Assembly (NCBI GenBank): GCA_947179485.1
Contig: OX359245.1
Location: forward strand, 65,955,067-66,019,066
DNA: 64,000 nucleotides
DNA from: Allacma fusca
Taxonomy: Eukaryota; Arthropoda; Collembola; Symphypleona; Sminthuridae
Reading direction: 5' to 3'
Position 1 is the first letter of the stretch, and the number at the start of each line of letters is the position of its first letter. Shown in pieces: positions 1-10,719 of the stretch. Under the pieces are notes generated by a model. It had not been told where the DNA came from. It searched no databases and saw only the letters and a list, made by a program, of their open reading frames with translations. A program made the position numbers and the translations under genes.

Positions 1-955
1 ACGTTGTAGAAGGCTTAGCTGAGACAGATGATATGGGAGTAGGTGTAGTTTTGAGAGTAATTCTTCGGGAGGTAGAAATACGTCGGCGAAGTGGATGGGT
101 GGAGCGATGGAAATAATTCTGGTCTGTCTCATCAGAAGATATGTCTGGAGTTGGAAAATATTTTTCTGGCTGTGAATATTTAACTCTATGTTGAGGTTGA
201 ATTTTCGTTGTAGAAATTGTTTGAGAAGCTGTGTCTTGAAAAAGAGGAAGAGTTTGAGTAGACATAGAGACTGGAAAAGAGGTCACAGGTGGTGTAGTAG
301 ATGCAAACCAAGGGTTGGGCAGGAAGGTAGTTTCCTGGTCTTTGTCTGAATGAGATTTATTTGACATTGGTGTCCTGGTTGAAAGGTTTTGTATGAGTTG
401 TACAGGAAGTTCGCATTGTTCTCTAATTGCATTATCGTGTTGTACGAGAGTATGAATTAACGGGATGTTTCCTGTGAATTTGTTGAATAGGATATTTTTC
501 TCAGTGTTGATAAGGAATCCTCCTTTGGAATATAAGAAGTCTGTTCCTAAGATGCAGCGAAGTGCTGTGGAAGGAGCGATTATAAAGGGGTGAAGAAATG
601 TACAGTCTCCTATCTTGATTTTTACAAGGGCGAGTCCTGTATTGGGCATGTGATTTCCTGAGGCATCTATGAGTGTGAGATTGTTCTTTGTGATTTGTGT
701 GCCATGAGGTACGTATGATGGATGGATCAACGAAGCAGCTGCCCCTGTGTCAATAAGACACGGGAGGTTTATACCGTTTATACTGACAATGATTTTAAGT
801 GAACATGAAAGTGAGTGTACAGTGATGTGAGTAGTACATTCTGTTATAATAGAAGGGATTATTAGTGGGTGTCTTGTGAGGTTTGGTGGTCTGCAGCTTG
901 TATAGGTAGAAGCTGGCGTCGGGGCAGGCCTTGTGGAGCCTGCCCGTTGGAGTTT
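1..955 (-). CDS. pol: Pro-pol polyprotein of the LTR retrotransposon, N-terminal part (protease)
   Basis: This frame is -1 relative to gag, has no ATG near its beginning, and opens right at the slippery site, so it should be made as a Gag-Pro-Pol fusion. The retroviral-type aspartic protease is clear: the catalytic triad motif reads LIDTGAAASLI near 755-720, and the second conserved motif reads CILGTDFLYS near 560-530. It would cut the polyprotein during maturation. The remaining 160 or so codons to the window start are a polar Ser/Thr/Pro-rich linker with no domain I recognise. Reverse transcriptase, RNase H and integrase would lie beyond base 1. The frame has no stop codons in the window. 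Confidence 0.85.
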
Positions 956-3489
956 AAAGGCTGGCTTTGTAGTTGCTGTTGTCGCTCTTCACGTCTTCGT
1001 TGCATATATTGTGGAAATTGTTGGTAGTGTATAGCAACAGGCTGTCTGCAGCGGTTTGCATGATGGCCTGGACGGGAGCAACGACCGCAAATTTCTGGGG
1101 ATTGAGAAGCTGGATTTTGAGGTTGAGCAGGCTGAGTTGGGCAATACCGTGCTGTGTGGCCGGTTTGGTTACACTTGTAACACGTGTAGGTTCGTTGAAT
1201 GTTAGACCCTAGTCCAGGTTGAAGGTTGTTGTACTGTGAGCGCTGTGGCTGAGCATGTTGAGAGACTGCCATAATGGGAGTTTCTTTAGCTTCCAATTTT
1301 TCTATTTTCTCGAGAAGCGTGGCCAGGGTTTTTTCTAATGATGTAGGAAGAACTGGAGTTGCAAGAGTAACAGCATTATGGTCTGTATGGGGAGTTGTGC
1401 ATGATTCATAGTCGCGTAGGGCGTCCAAGAGATGATTGAAGTTTTTTATTTTTAGATTCTTGCTGGTTATGAAAATTTTAACGGTGGTGTCGAGTTTTTC
1501 CAGCAATGTTTTCACGGTAGTAGCCTCTGGAAATGTTGACCAGTCCGTACCGGCAGCAGACTTCACACGCAATACAAACCGGGTAGGGGGTTCATGTGGA
1601 AATGGCGTCATGGATAACGCGTCCAATAATTTGCTCTTCCTATCGGGCACATCCCGTGGCATTTTATTTAAAAGTTCGTCTCTAAACTGGGCATACGTTT
1701 GTCGGGACGTAGATGTGAGGTTGTAATAGTGAGTCAAAAAGTCTTTAGCAGTTTTAGTAGCATCCGATAGTTTACGATACACGTACGATTTCTTCATTTT
1801 ATCGTCTGTTACAAATGTGTTGAAAAAATCGTCACATCTTAACAGGAATTCAGAAAGTTCTTCGGAAGAAATTTTGGATGAAGGATAAGTTGGCTTATCG
1901 AAAAGGAAACGGTTGTAGTCCATGGTAGTGTTGTTTGTAGGAATAATAGGTGGAGGAGTTGGAATAGGAGAAGTGGAACGGGAAGAGGAAGAGCTGTTGG
2001 TGGCAGTGGTGAAATGGAGAGATTCAGAGTGGAGTGACCCTGAATCAGAGTTTGAATCTGAAAGAGGTGGAGGAGTTATGTTAATATTATAGATAGGATT
2101 GTCACTGTCGTACGCGGCGGTGGTGTCAACGTCAGGAATGAGAACAGCGGTATTGTCCTGGGGAGCTGTATGAGAATGATTATTAATGTGGTTGTCTGTG
2201 TTAGTGACGGGAGGAGCCAAAATGTCTGGGTAGGAGTTAGTGGCGATGGAAATGAATTCCTGGTCTAAAAGAAAGAGTCCTTCCTTGTATGCTTGTTGGG
2301 AGGAGAAATGACAGTGGTTGTGGGTATATTTGGAGGCGAGATTAAATTCCTGGACTATGCCTAAGTAAGATGCGTAACTGAGAAGATGTGAAATATCCTG
2401 ACTGGAATTTTGTGCAGCTTGTAGTCTTGTGGTCCAGGCGAGGATAACAGGCGTGTAGCTGTGTGTTTCTATGACAAAGGTAGGGGTCTTTGTTGTAGAC
2501 ACGGATGGAGTAGTCGTGGTGACAGGAGTAGTAGTTACGGTTGGACAAAATTCTTGAGCTAGTAATGAAGTTTGGATGTCCTCGATTTCTTCAATGATGG
2601 GTGCAAATTCAGTTGAATTAGTCTGCCAAAGTGTAAAGATGCGGAGGATTCGTGCTACAATTTTTGTAAATGTTTCTCTGGTGTTGAGGAAATGACCGTC
2701 AGATGTAACTTCTGTGGTTAACTTGAGATCATACAGCAATTGTTGGTAGTGGGAGTACGTAAGGATGCTAGTCCCGGAAGAGTCTGTTTCTTGCTTGGTC
2801 TTAATGTCATCAACGAGTTTCTGGGCAACGTCTTCGAGAAGGTCTCGGGAGGCAAAAAGACGAGATGATGTTGGTTGTGGGTGTGGAGCGACAGGTGTGC
2901 CAATGAGTGTATGATTGTTAGACAAATTAAAGTTTGTACTTACTGATTGAGTAGTTACGAAGATCGAATCGTTTTCTGCGGGACCAGAAGAGACAGCGGG
3001 AGTGGAAGTCCTACTGGGGTTGAAACTCGCAAATCCTCCAAGAGGTGTTGTGGGCTCCGGCGTTGGTCCTTCGGTGTCAGTTTCGCCTTCACTTTATGGT
3101 ACGTGGGTGAGGATGTCGTCTGGGACGGTCACCACGGTGGTTTCAGGCAGGGTCGTAGTCGAACTGTTTATTGATCGCGGAATTCGGCTAGGATTTTTCC
3201 GGATAACTTTGATGTCACTCCTATCAACTGGTTGGGGCTCAATGTTGGAGTTCACGTAACGAGGGAGTTTTTGCTTAAACAGTTTGTAAAACTTGTAAAG
3301 GTATAGTGCTCTTGTAGATGAGAGATGACTATATTTGGCACGTGCACGTATTTGGTCTTCAGAGGTGAGTTCAACGAGAGCAGCTTCACTTAGTAATAGA
3401 GCTATATATTTCTGGTTATTACAACTGATAAATTCAGGGTGATTATCGAGTTCTACTACTCTAATAAATCTGATGTCGTGAGGTGACAT
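862..3489 (-). CDS. gag: Gag polyprotein of the LTR retrotransposon, with one in-frame TAA
   Basis: The first ATG after the leader is at 3489 (MSPHDIRF...). The frame runs to an in-frame TAA at 3096-3094 and then stays open, in the same frame, to a TAA at 864. The two open parts are 131 and about 743 codons. After the stop comes a Ser/Thr/Pro-rich stretch (about 3090-1950), then a capsid-like helical region (about 1920-1400), then two CCHC zinc knuckles: CYKCNQTGHTARYC near 1150-1190 and CGRCSRPGHHANRC near 1045-1090. Zinc knuckles bind the genomic RNA during particle assembly. The N-terminal 131 residues are charged and helical with no family I recognise. The single stop could be a lesion, a sequencing error, or a real boundary, since no good ATG follows it closely. 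Zinc knuckles make the gag call firm. Confidence 0.8.
922..958 (-). promoter_or_regulatory. -1 programmed ribosomal frameshift site between gag and pro-pol
   Basis: The heptamer TTTAAAC lies at 958-952 on the minus strand and is set in the gag frame exactly as X-XXY-YYZ (T, TTA, AAC). After a 6-nt spacer (951-946) comes a perfect 8-bp GC-rich hairpin, GGGCAGGC (945-938) with GCCTGCCC (929-922) around an 8-nt loop. The -1 frame has no stop from here to the window edge and carries the protease. Slippery heptamer, 5-8 nt spacer and stable stem are the established parts of -1 frameshifting. That it works in this animal is inference. Confidence 0.85.
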
Positions 3490-3720
3490 GTGGCACGGGG
3501 AAACTTGAGACAATTTATAGAAAAATCTGGCATAGCCTACGGCGGCGGCTGACGCCACGTAAGATTTGGATTGACAATGTGGTAGAAAAAATAGAAAATT
3601 TGGGCAGAGTTTGGTTGGAGGCTTACGCCACAAGTATTTTTTTTGCACAGCAATTATTCACAAAATAGAGGAAATAGTTTTTATGATGGACTTACGAACC
3701 TGAGTTTTTGTTGAGAACCA

Positions 3721-3741
3721 TCGAACCCGCACCGTGCACCA
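3721..3741 (-). other. Primer-binding site of the LTR retrotransposon
   Basis: Immediately next to the LTR the minus strand reads TGGTGCACGGTGCGGGTTCG. TGG is the complement of a tRNA CCA tail, and GGGTTCG fits the complement of a T-arm, as expected for a tRNA primer site. I could not name the tRNA. Confidence 0.6.
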
Positions 3742-4379
3742 TGTTATTTTAATTATTGTAGTCGATGGTTCGTAATGAGGAAAAATGTAATGAAGAGCCA
3801 ATTATGGAATAAATAGGGAAATATAAATGGATTTGAGAGTGAGAGATGAAAAATGTTGGGGAATAGTGTAGAAGGTAGAGAGGCACTTGCCTTGGAGTGA
3901 GGGATTTCGGGCTTGTGTCTCAGCGTATGAAAGATACGAAGAATGAGTATGTATGCACGTATAAGGTTTTGTTCTCACAGTATACTTTATTTATCTATAG
4001 TGCGTAGATGGATACACTTAGTCGGTCTCACACGCGTTCCCTTGCTCTGCTTAGCTCAAGATTTGACGTTGCTCTCCTCTCTCGGACCTTTGGAGGCACG
4101 AGGTTTTATACGGAGGTGAGCTCACAAGAGCCCACCTCCAGTATTTTCTTTAGAATTCATTTTAACCAATAATATTAAGTTAGGGCAGGTACCTAACGTA
4201 ATTTTCATGTTTTTATAACTGGGTAGTATAGGTATGTATGCTGATTACACGTATTAAAGTTACAAAGTTAAATATTGATTAACAATACAAATGTACAAAC
4301 ACACGCTGCCATTTTGACACTGTACCTGTGAATCTGCACGTGTTTGACTGAGACTACTGTCTGACATCCCTAGCTAACA
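3742..4379 (-). repeat. 5' LTR of the retrotransposon
   Basis: On the minus strand it begins TGTTAG at 4379 and ends AATAACA at 3742, so the ends are the imperfect inverted TGTTA..TAACA usual for LTRs. It carries its own promoter and polyadenylation logic in the right order: a TATA box (TATAAAAC) at 4110-4103, then a polyadenylation signal AATAAA at 3991-3986 about 115 bp downstream. U3, R and U5 are therefore roughly 4379-4080, 4080-3970 and 3970-3742. The boundary with the primer site is exact. The second LTR is not visible. Confidence 0.8.
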
Positions 4380-4614
4380 GTAAGTGATACTCCGAAGATC
4401 AATTAAGATTAACAGGACTGTGTTCGAAGATTTTTGTCTCTACATAGGGAGAAAATATCCTTGATTAAGGGGTTCGATTGTAGTGAGAGCAAATCTTTGT
4501 ACTACTCATTCATACACATGGACAGTAATAACCCTTTGTGATACGAATCGTTGCTCCACTTCGGGAACCTCACGTGTAACTTAACTAAGACAACTATTTT
4601 TGCAGGGTTGGAAA

Positions 4615-6523
4615 CAGTGCTCGGACTGGGTACGGGTAATACTCGGGTAAATGGGTACGGGTACTGGTATGGGTACTACCCGGGTACAGAAGTGGCGTAC
4701 TCGCAAGTACGCGGATACTACCCGGGTACTCTGGATTTTAGACAATAAAGTGGGTACATTTACGGGTACGGGTATGGGTACTCACTCAGTGGCAATCGGG
4801 TAGTACCCAATGCCTGTACCCGTGGGTGCTGTACCCGAGTATTTTTGGGTACTTCAAGGATTCCTGATGGGATGGATTACTATGGCTAACAATAAGACCT
4901 ACCAACCGTGGAGTTGCTTATTTCGTAGTATACAGATACTTGCGTTAGTGACAGAGCCAAGTGGCTTCGTCTCATTTATAATTACGTGGTAGTTGCAATC
5001 TAACGCTTCTAATAATTCTTCCGAGGGATCTAATAAAGAAAAAAGCGTAGAGTCAGGAGTCAGTAAAATCTCCTGTTTATGGACTTACGCAGTGAAGCTC
5101 TTTAAAGAAGAATTTCAAGGGGCAGGTTCTTGAGATTCAGTTTAATGAGCTTCATTGGGAGCGTAACATTGCAATTATTTAAAGACATATTACGAGATAA
5201 GTTCGGAATAAATATACATTTATTAGCTTCGACCCAGATCCGTTTCTTAATGCTACAAGCCCAGGGTTGCCCACTTGAAAATGCCAAGGCCAAGGCCAAA
5301 TGTACAGGCAATTTGAGTATTTTCAATCCTGGGCATTTATGACACTTTGAGTATTTATTATATACAGGGAATATTTTTACAATTTTAGAACTGAAAATAT
5401 CATTCCTTGCAGGCAATATTTATATTTAAGTCCCTTTGATTATTGTTGATAATTTTGATGTTAATATAAGAGGCATCTGAACTCCGCTTTCAAAATTTTC
5501 ATGGGGCTGCATTTGAGTATTATTTCTCCTGCATTGTTCCAAAATTTGCGTCCCGGGGTCCATAAATGTGAGAGACAGTTTACGAATGTTTGTTCTATAA
5601 AGCTGTAATATAAATCGAATATTTAATCTTGCCTCCCACATTTATTTCCTGAAACCGCAATATTTGACTTGGAAAAATTATGATCAACTCAAAATTTTCC
5701 GTATAACATTTTCTATAGTGTTCAAATATATTGTTTTGTGAATACGTTATATCGTTGATGGAAAACTGGCATGATCAGGAAATTCTACTTTCCTCCTATA
5801 CTTTACTAACCTTGCGTCCTATTTGTAAGGTAATGTCAACAGTTCTTAACGACTTGTGTTAAAAGATTTTTGAGAAAACGATTTGTCACAAACAAAATTG
5901 TTTCATGTTCTCGAAGTTGAAAAGCAAGTTATGGAGAGTTTAGTATTAAAGAATTCGTCCCAATTGTTTATCCTTACACCATACAAGAATTGTTCAATAA
6001 CCAATTCGCGAGAACACATTTCATTCAGCAAGTTATTATTTTGGGGTACTAGCATTTGAATTTCATCAGTGATCATTAAAATAAATCATAAAAGGCCTTA
6101 AATTTTAAGATTTTAAAGATTAAAAAAAAAATTAAATAGGATACCCTTAACGCCTATGGAAAATTCCCAAAATCCCGGGCATTTTTAATGGAGGTCAAAA
6201 AATTGATAAATTAAAAATGTTCAGCTAGGCAGGCATATGTCGTCGGGGATTTTAAATCGGCCAAACTTCCAGTACCCGAGTAATACCCGGGTACAAACAA
6301 TAGGTACTCGGGTACGGGTACAGATTTTGGGTACATTACGGGTACGGGTAAATTGTGGGTACAGGTACTACTTTGTAGTCTCAGGTACGGGTACGGGTAC
6401 TGAAATAATTTACCCGGGTACTCGGGTATGGGTACGGGTATAGGTACAGCATTTTGTCGTACCCGATATTCGGGTACGGGTATGGGTACGGGTACACGGT
6501 TTCGGTACCCAGTCCGAGCACTG
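4615..6523. mobile_element. hAT-like non-autonomous element, GGGTAC family, copy 1
   Basis: The ends are perfect 19-bp inverted repeats, CAGTGCTCGGACTGGGTAC at 4615 and its complement ending at 6523. They are flanked by an exact 8-bp target duplication GTTGGAAA (4607-4614 and 6524-6531). An 8-bp duplication with CAGTG ends is the signature of the hAT superfamily. Both ends are filled for about 250 bp with repeats of GGGTAC/GTACCC (4625-4860 and 6270-6515). The middle (4870-6230) has no convincing coding frame, so transposase must come from elsewhere. A second copy lies at 17232-18729. Confidence 0.9.
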
Positions 6524-7251
6524 GTTGGAAAACGTCATTGGAAAACGTTATTAGCAGAACCTGATTGACCTGATTGGTTTTGGTAGGAAAATACAAACAC
6601 AAGGTATATTTGTTGTTCAAATGAATTCAAACGGAAAATTTGTTTTCAATCAATCGGAAACGAAAACAGAAACGGGTATTTTTGGTTACTGCAACGTCGA
6701 TGTCAACTGGTACTCCACGTACCAGCGATCAAATTAAATATGCGTCCAGTTAAGCTTCATCTGACTTCATTGATCAAGCAACTATGTTTGAAATTAGTGT
6801 TTAAGATCACTAAAATCTTGCCAATGTGTGTTATTGTACTTGTGTTCAGCATATTGCTGTAAGGTTTAGGAGTTATTTGAAGTTATGTTTAATAATTGTA
6901 GCTAAAAATATATCCCCAAATTGAAATAATTACATGTAGAGTTTAATGAATTTTTGCTGAACTATTTGTCCAAAAATAAAAATAAACAAACAGGCATTTA
7001 TGAAACCAAATGAATACCGTTATTAACCCTTACAATCCGAATTTACTAGAAACGAAACATTAATTTGCGTTACCGTTAATTTAGTGCAATTGAATGTAGT
7101 GAATGAATCCACTAGTAAAGATATCTAAAACTGCAAGCCAATTTTTTGTCAAACTCGCACTCACTATTCATTGATTGGAGCATATTGGCCACTAAAAGCT
7201 CGTATAATGTCACATGTGATTAAACAATTAAAATAGTCAGGTCGTGTAGTT
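6524..7251. other. Intergenic, no feature recognised
   Basis: AT-rich sequence between the GGGTAC element and the tandem duplication. No reading frame, RNA gene or repeat that I can support. Confidence 0.5.
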
Positions 7252-8245
7252 ATGCTACAGCATTGTGCCATCATGGGGTCGTCGTTGTTAGCAATTGTCA
7301 CTGAGATATTTAGTGTACCGATCATCAGAATCTGGATGAGGCCTCTAATCGGGTAAGAATTTCAATAAATTCTAGTTTTTAAGGCACGTGTACGGTAATA
7401 CAGCAAAATTATAGTCAATATTGTTCAGTTTATTTTGGTCTGGAGAAATGCAAAAACTGATTTTAGAGGCAAAAGGATGAATTAAAGAATCAGAACTATA
7501 TGATATGGGGCTTATTATTTCAAGTTATATCTATTAAATGTAAAGACATTAATTCATAAAATGGCCAACTGTGGATAAGATCAAGCCGCTTAAATTGAAA
7601 AGGCTCATTAAGCAAGGTGAGACTCAGGTCGGAATATTTTAACGTAAAAAAAATAATTTATTCTCAATTCGTTCGGAATGCTTATTTTACATACTGAAGA
7701 AGCGAAAATAGACCGCAGCTCCATCGCCTTCTCCTAGACTATGCAATTTAGGTTAACTGTTAAAACCATGAAACGACCGACATGTCAAGTATACAAACTA
7801 TAGCTGAAAATGTAAAATATAGAAAAACTTTGTTAAATCCAAAACCTGAAAGACAATATAGATGCGTTGCCTTTTGCTTTTCCATATGATTAATAGGAGG
7901 TTAAAGCGTTTGTTGATAGCTCCAATTGTCTGATCGGATGTGACATTATTTTTAGCCTTCGTTGCAAACAAAACTTTTGTGGTACGCATCGAAATCTCTC
8001 ACAATGTATCAATAATTTTAAAATGTCAAAAGCTTGAGAATTTTTCCAACTGCAAAATTACTGCACAGTTTTGCACTTGTTTAAACATACGAGTGACCTA
8101 GTGCGCTCTCAACATCCATTCCAGACCGGAGGAACTTTTAAATTCCTTAAATCTTACAAGACAAAATTCAGCGTCTGTTTTTACCCGTTTTAACCCCTGG
8201 GAGTGAATGTTCTACTTAATTTTTAATTAATCAAATCACCTGGAA

Positions 8246-10608
8246 ATGAAATTTACTGCTGTAAATTCAGGAACAAGCGCAGTTTTCCGCTGGTTGGAGA
8301 AGCCAAATAGGCAAATGTTAATATTTATTATCTGGATTTGCCTCTCTTGTGGATACATTCATTATTGGTCGAGTCAAGTGGGAAATAAACTGTAACTAAA
8401 ATTTGACAATAAGATCAGAATGAAAAACAAACTTCCGGAATATTAAACCATTTTTCAAAATAATTTTCTTAGCGGAATATACTCGAATAAAACAACTCAT
8501 GGGGATATTTTGTCGGAAGCATTAACGTCCATACGTAACGTCCCACCTCTCCCGTATATCTTTGGAACGGACGTCAATGGTCCGAAGTATTACAAAAAGT
8601 CAGGTTGTGCCCAATTCCCGACTTTATACGATTTGGAGTTCAATAATATTTATTGGCAGGTAAGGAGCAAGGAAAATTCATTGGAAAATTGTGTCCAAAA
8701 AAATTCTCTAAATTTGCTTTTTCATTGTTTATAAAACTCAAACATTGTAAAACATTTTGCGTGTAATTAGACCTTGAGGACATGTAACGGAACATTTTAC
8801 TTCTACGGAGCTTATTTTGACGATCGAGAAAGAGTTAGCAAAGGTCCAACATTACGCATTCTTAGTATGATGGATAGAATCGAGCCAACTGTCAAAACAT
8901 ACTGTCAGATTTGGTTCCAAGGAGAGCAAAAGCCGGTGTTTTCTCGGGTACGTATGCATATATTTCTAAATCAAATTTAATTCAACTGAAAAATATTTGA
9001 ATCTTTTTATCTCCTTATCAAAACCTCCCTGGTAAATTTATTAAGATTTTGAAATCCACAGATGCAAGGATATCGTTTTATATGGAACAGAAAATGGGGT
9101 AATTTTAAGCAAAACATCCTTCAACCTTACTTGCTGTCATGCGTGGTGCCCAGAAGTCACTTTGGACAGGTTATCTGAAATTTTTCAGATGTATTTCAAA
9201 AATATCTACATTAAATTTCCAATTTTCCGTTTCTATAATTTTTTAAAATTTTGATCAAATACACAGGTACCAGATTCTGTCTCAGTGGTGGAACATAAAT
9301 GTGATTCAGCCAAAAATAATTTACGCGTTCTATATAGCGAACCTAGGAAGAAGGAAAACTTTGCAGTTTGTGTTAAAGGACTGGATTACCTCAATGACGA
9401 TTTGTCCATTCGCCTTGTGGAATGGATTGAGCTCCTTGGAATTTTAGGCGTCGGCAAAATTTACTTCTATGAATTCTCCGTCCATCCAAATATTTCCAAG
9501 GTTTATTGTACATATTTCGATTTATGCAAGATGATCCAAATTTTCCAATTGTACAGAAGTGCTAAATGTTTCCAATTTAAATGTAATTTTCTCAAGGTCT
9601 TGCGTTACTATGAACAGACAGGAAAAATTGATGTGACCCCTATTACGCTCCCTGGAAATCAGCCTAATGAGCCTATTAGTCGAAATATTTATTTACACAA
9701 AAAGGTAATATTATTTCCATTAAGTAAGCTCAAATTTTAACCAAAACAGGTAACCGTGCTATTGCGTTTAAACTGTTTGTAACAGTTTTAACAAACATAT
9801 TTTAATTTTACAGGTTGTAAACAAACGTCAAAACGAATTGATTCCATACAACGATTGCCTGTACAGAAACATCTACAACTATCACTTCATTGCACTACTT
9901 GATATTGATGAGGTAATAAAGCGTCTGTATATATTGTACCAATTGAAACGTTCCACGACGTATTGGAAACTGTAAGATATATTCTAACTTGGAACTTTTT
10001 TTAAAAGATAATAATGTCAAGAACAGGTTTAAACTGGAAAGAGCTGATAATGGGCATCCGGAAAAATGCAACTCCTTCGAAAAGGCCAGTGGCTTCGTAT
10101 TGCTTCCGCAATGTTTACTTTTTTGATGACGTCAAGAGTGAGTTACAGGATCCTGAAGGAACGCCCAGTTACATGCATATGCTCCAGGTATACCTTGATT
10201 TTCAATACGTGCAGCGTAATATTCATCCAAATTTTTAAAAATTAGGGGAAAAAATCAAATAATCTAAAACACCGTGGTTCTTGAACAAAAATTGTACAGC
10301 ACGTTCACAGGTCCAGAAATCACACAGCAGCGGGTAGATTCGAAAAATGTTTCCATGATCCGGAAATTGTAAGTTCCCTTCACAATCACTTTGCAACGAG
10401 CTGCCTCACTGGCCATTGTAAAAGGTATCCGGTGTCGACGGACATTGCGCAGATGCAACATTACAGGGCGGACTGTGCTCGAGGTGTGAAGGACTGCAGC
10501 GGCCAATACCGAAGCAACACTATCTTGGATCCCACTGTTTGGCATTACAGGGTGGAGCTGAAACATAGAGCTGAAAAAGTGTTGCGCGAGCTAAGATTTT
10601 TAATTTAA
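8246..10608 (+). CDS. Glycosyltransferase family 92 protein (unit A, intact)
   Basis: Nine exons join in phase: 8246-8391, 8473-8659, 8771-8947, 9062-9169, 9267-9500, 9597-9704, 9814-9912, 10008-10187, 10300-10608, giving 515 residues. All introns are GT-AG. The first exon gives a short cytosolic tail and a signal anchor around residues 24-36 (MLIFIIWICLSCG), so it is a type II membrane protein, most likely of the Golgi. Features of the GT92 (DUF23) family are visible: FAVCVKGL in exon 5, the metal-binding DxD-like LLDIDE closing exon 7, HNHF and CLTGHC in exon 9, and QHYRADC followed by a WHYRVELKHR tail. GT92 enzymes such as GALT-1 of nematodes add galactose to glycans; the donor and acceptor here are unknown. 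The gene converges with the receptor-like gene that ends at 10720, 112 bp away. Confidence 0.85.
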
Positions 10609-10719
10609 TGTTTTTGTAAAAAACTTTGGACCAACTCAACTATTCGTGGGAACACATACTTTTGCATTGTTTGTATTATATATATTGATATGTGGGTTAA
10701 TTAAATTTTCAAATTGAGA

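Larger units (their letters stand above)
1..4379 (-). mobile_element. Ty3/gypsy-like LTR retrotransposon, 5' half (continues past the window start)
   Basis: Reading on the minus strand from 4379, the order is a 638-bp LTR, a primer-binding site directly against the LTR, a leader, a gag frame with two zinc knuckles, a -1 frameshift site, and a protease frame that stays open to base 1. This is the gag-pro-pol order of LTR retrotransposons. The protease motifs (DTGAA and ILGTDFL) and the capsid-like region resemble Ty3/gypsy elements, but no reverse transcriptase lies inside the window, so the clade is an inference. The second LTR and the target-site duplication partner are outside the window; the five bases after the LTR are GTAAG. 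Confidence 0.85.

Noticed and set aside
862-2925. Gag starting at 2925
   Set aside because: The codon there is TTG; the frame continues upstream to the TAA at 3094 and, beyond it, to the ATG at 3489.
4625-4860. CRISPR-like or satellite array
   Set aside because: Repeats are hexamers without spacers, in a eukaryotic element with inverted ends.
6237-6620. Open frames of Val/Gly/Thr/Arg- and Tyr-Pro-rich proteins
   Set aside because: They are translations of the GGGTAC arrays in the hAT-like element; the same occurs at 18443.
10264-10566. 100-codon minus-strand frame, also at 19388-19660
   Set aside because: It is the shadow of GT92 exon 9 on the plus strand, which shows family motifs and correct splice sites.
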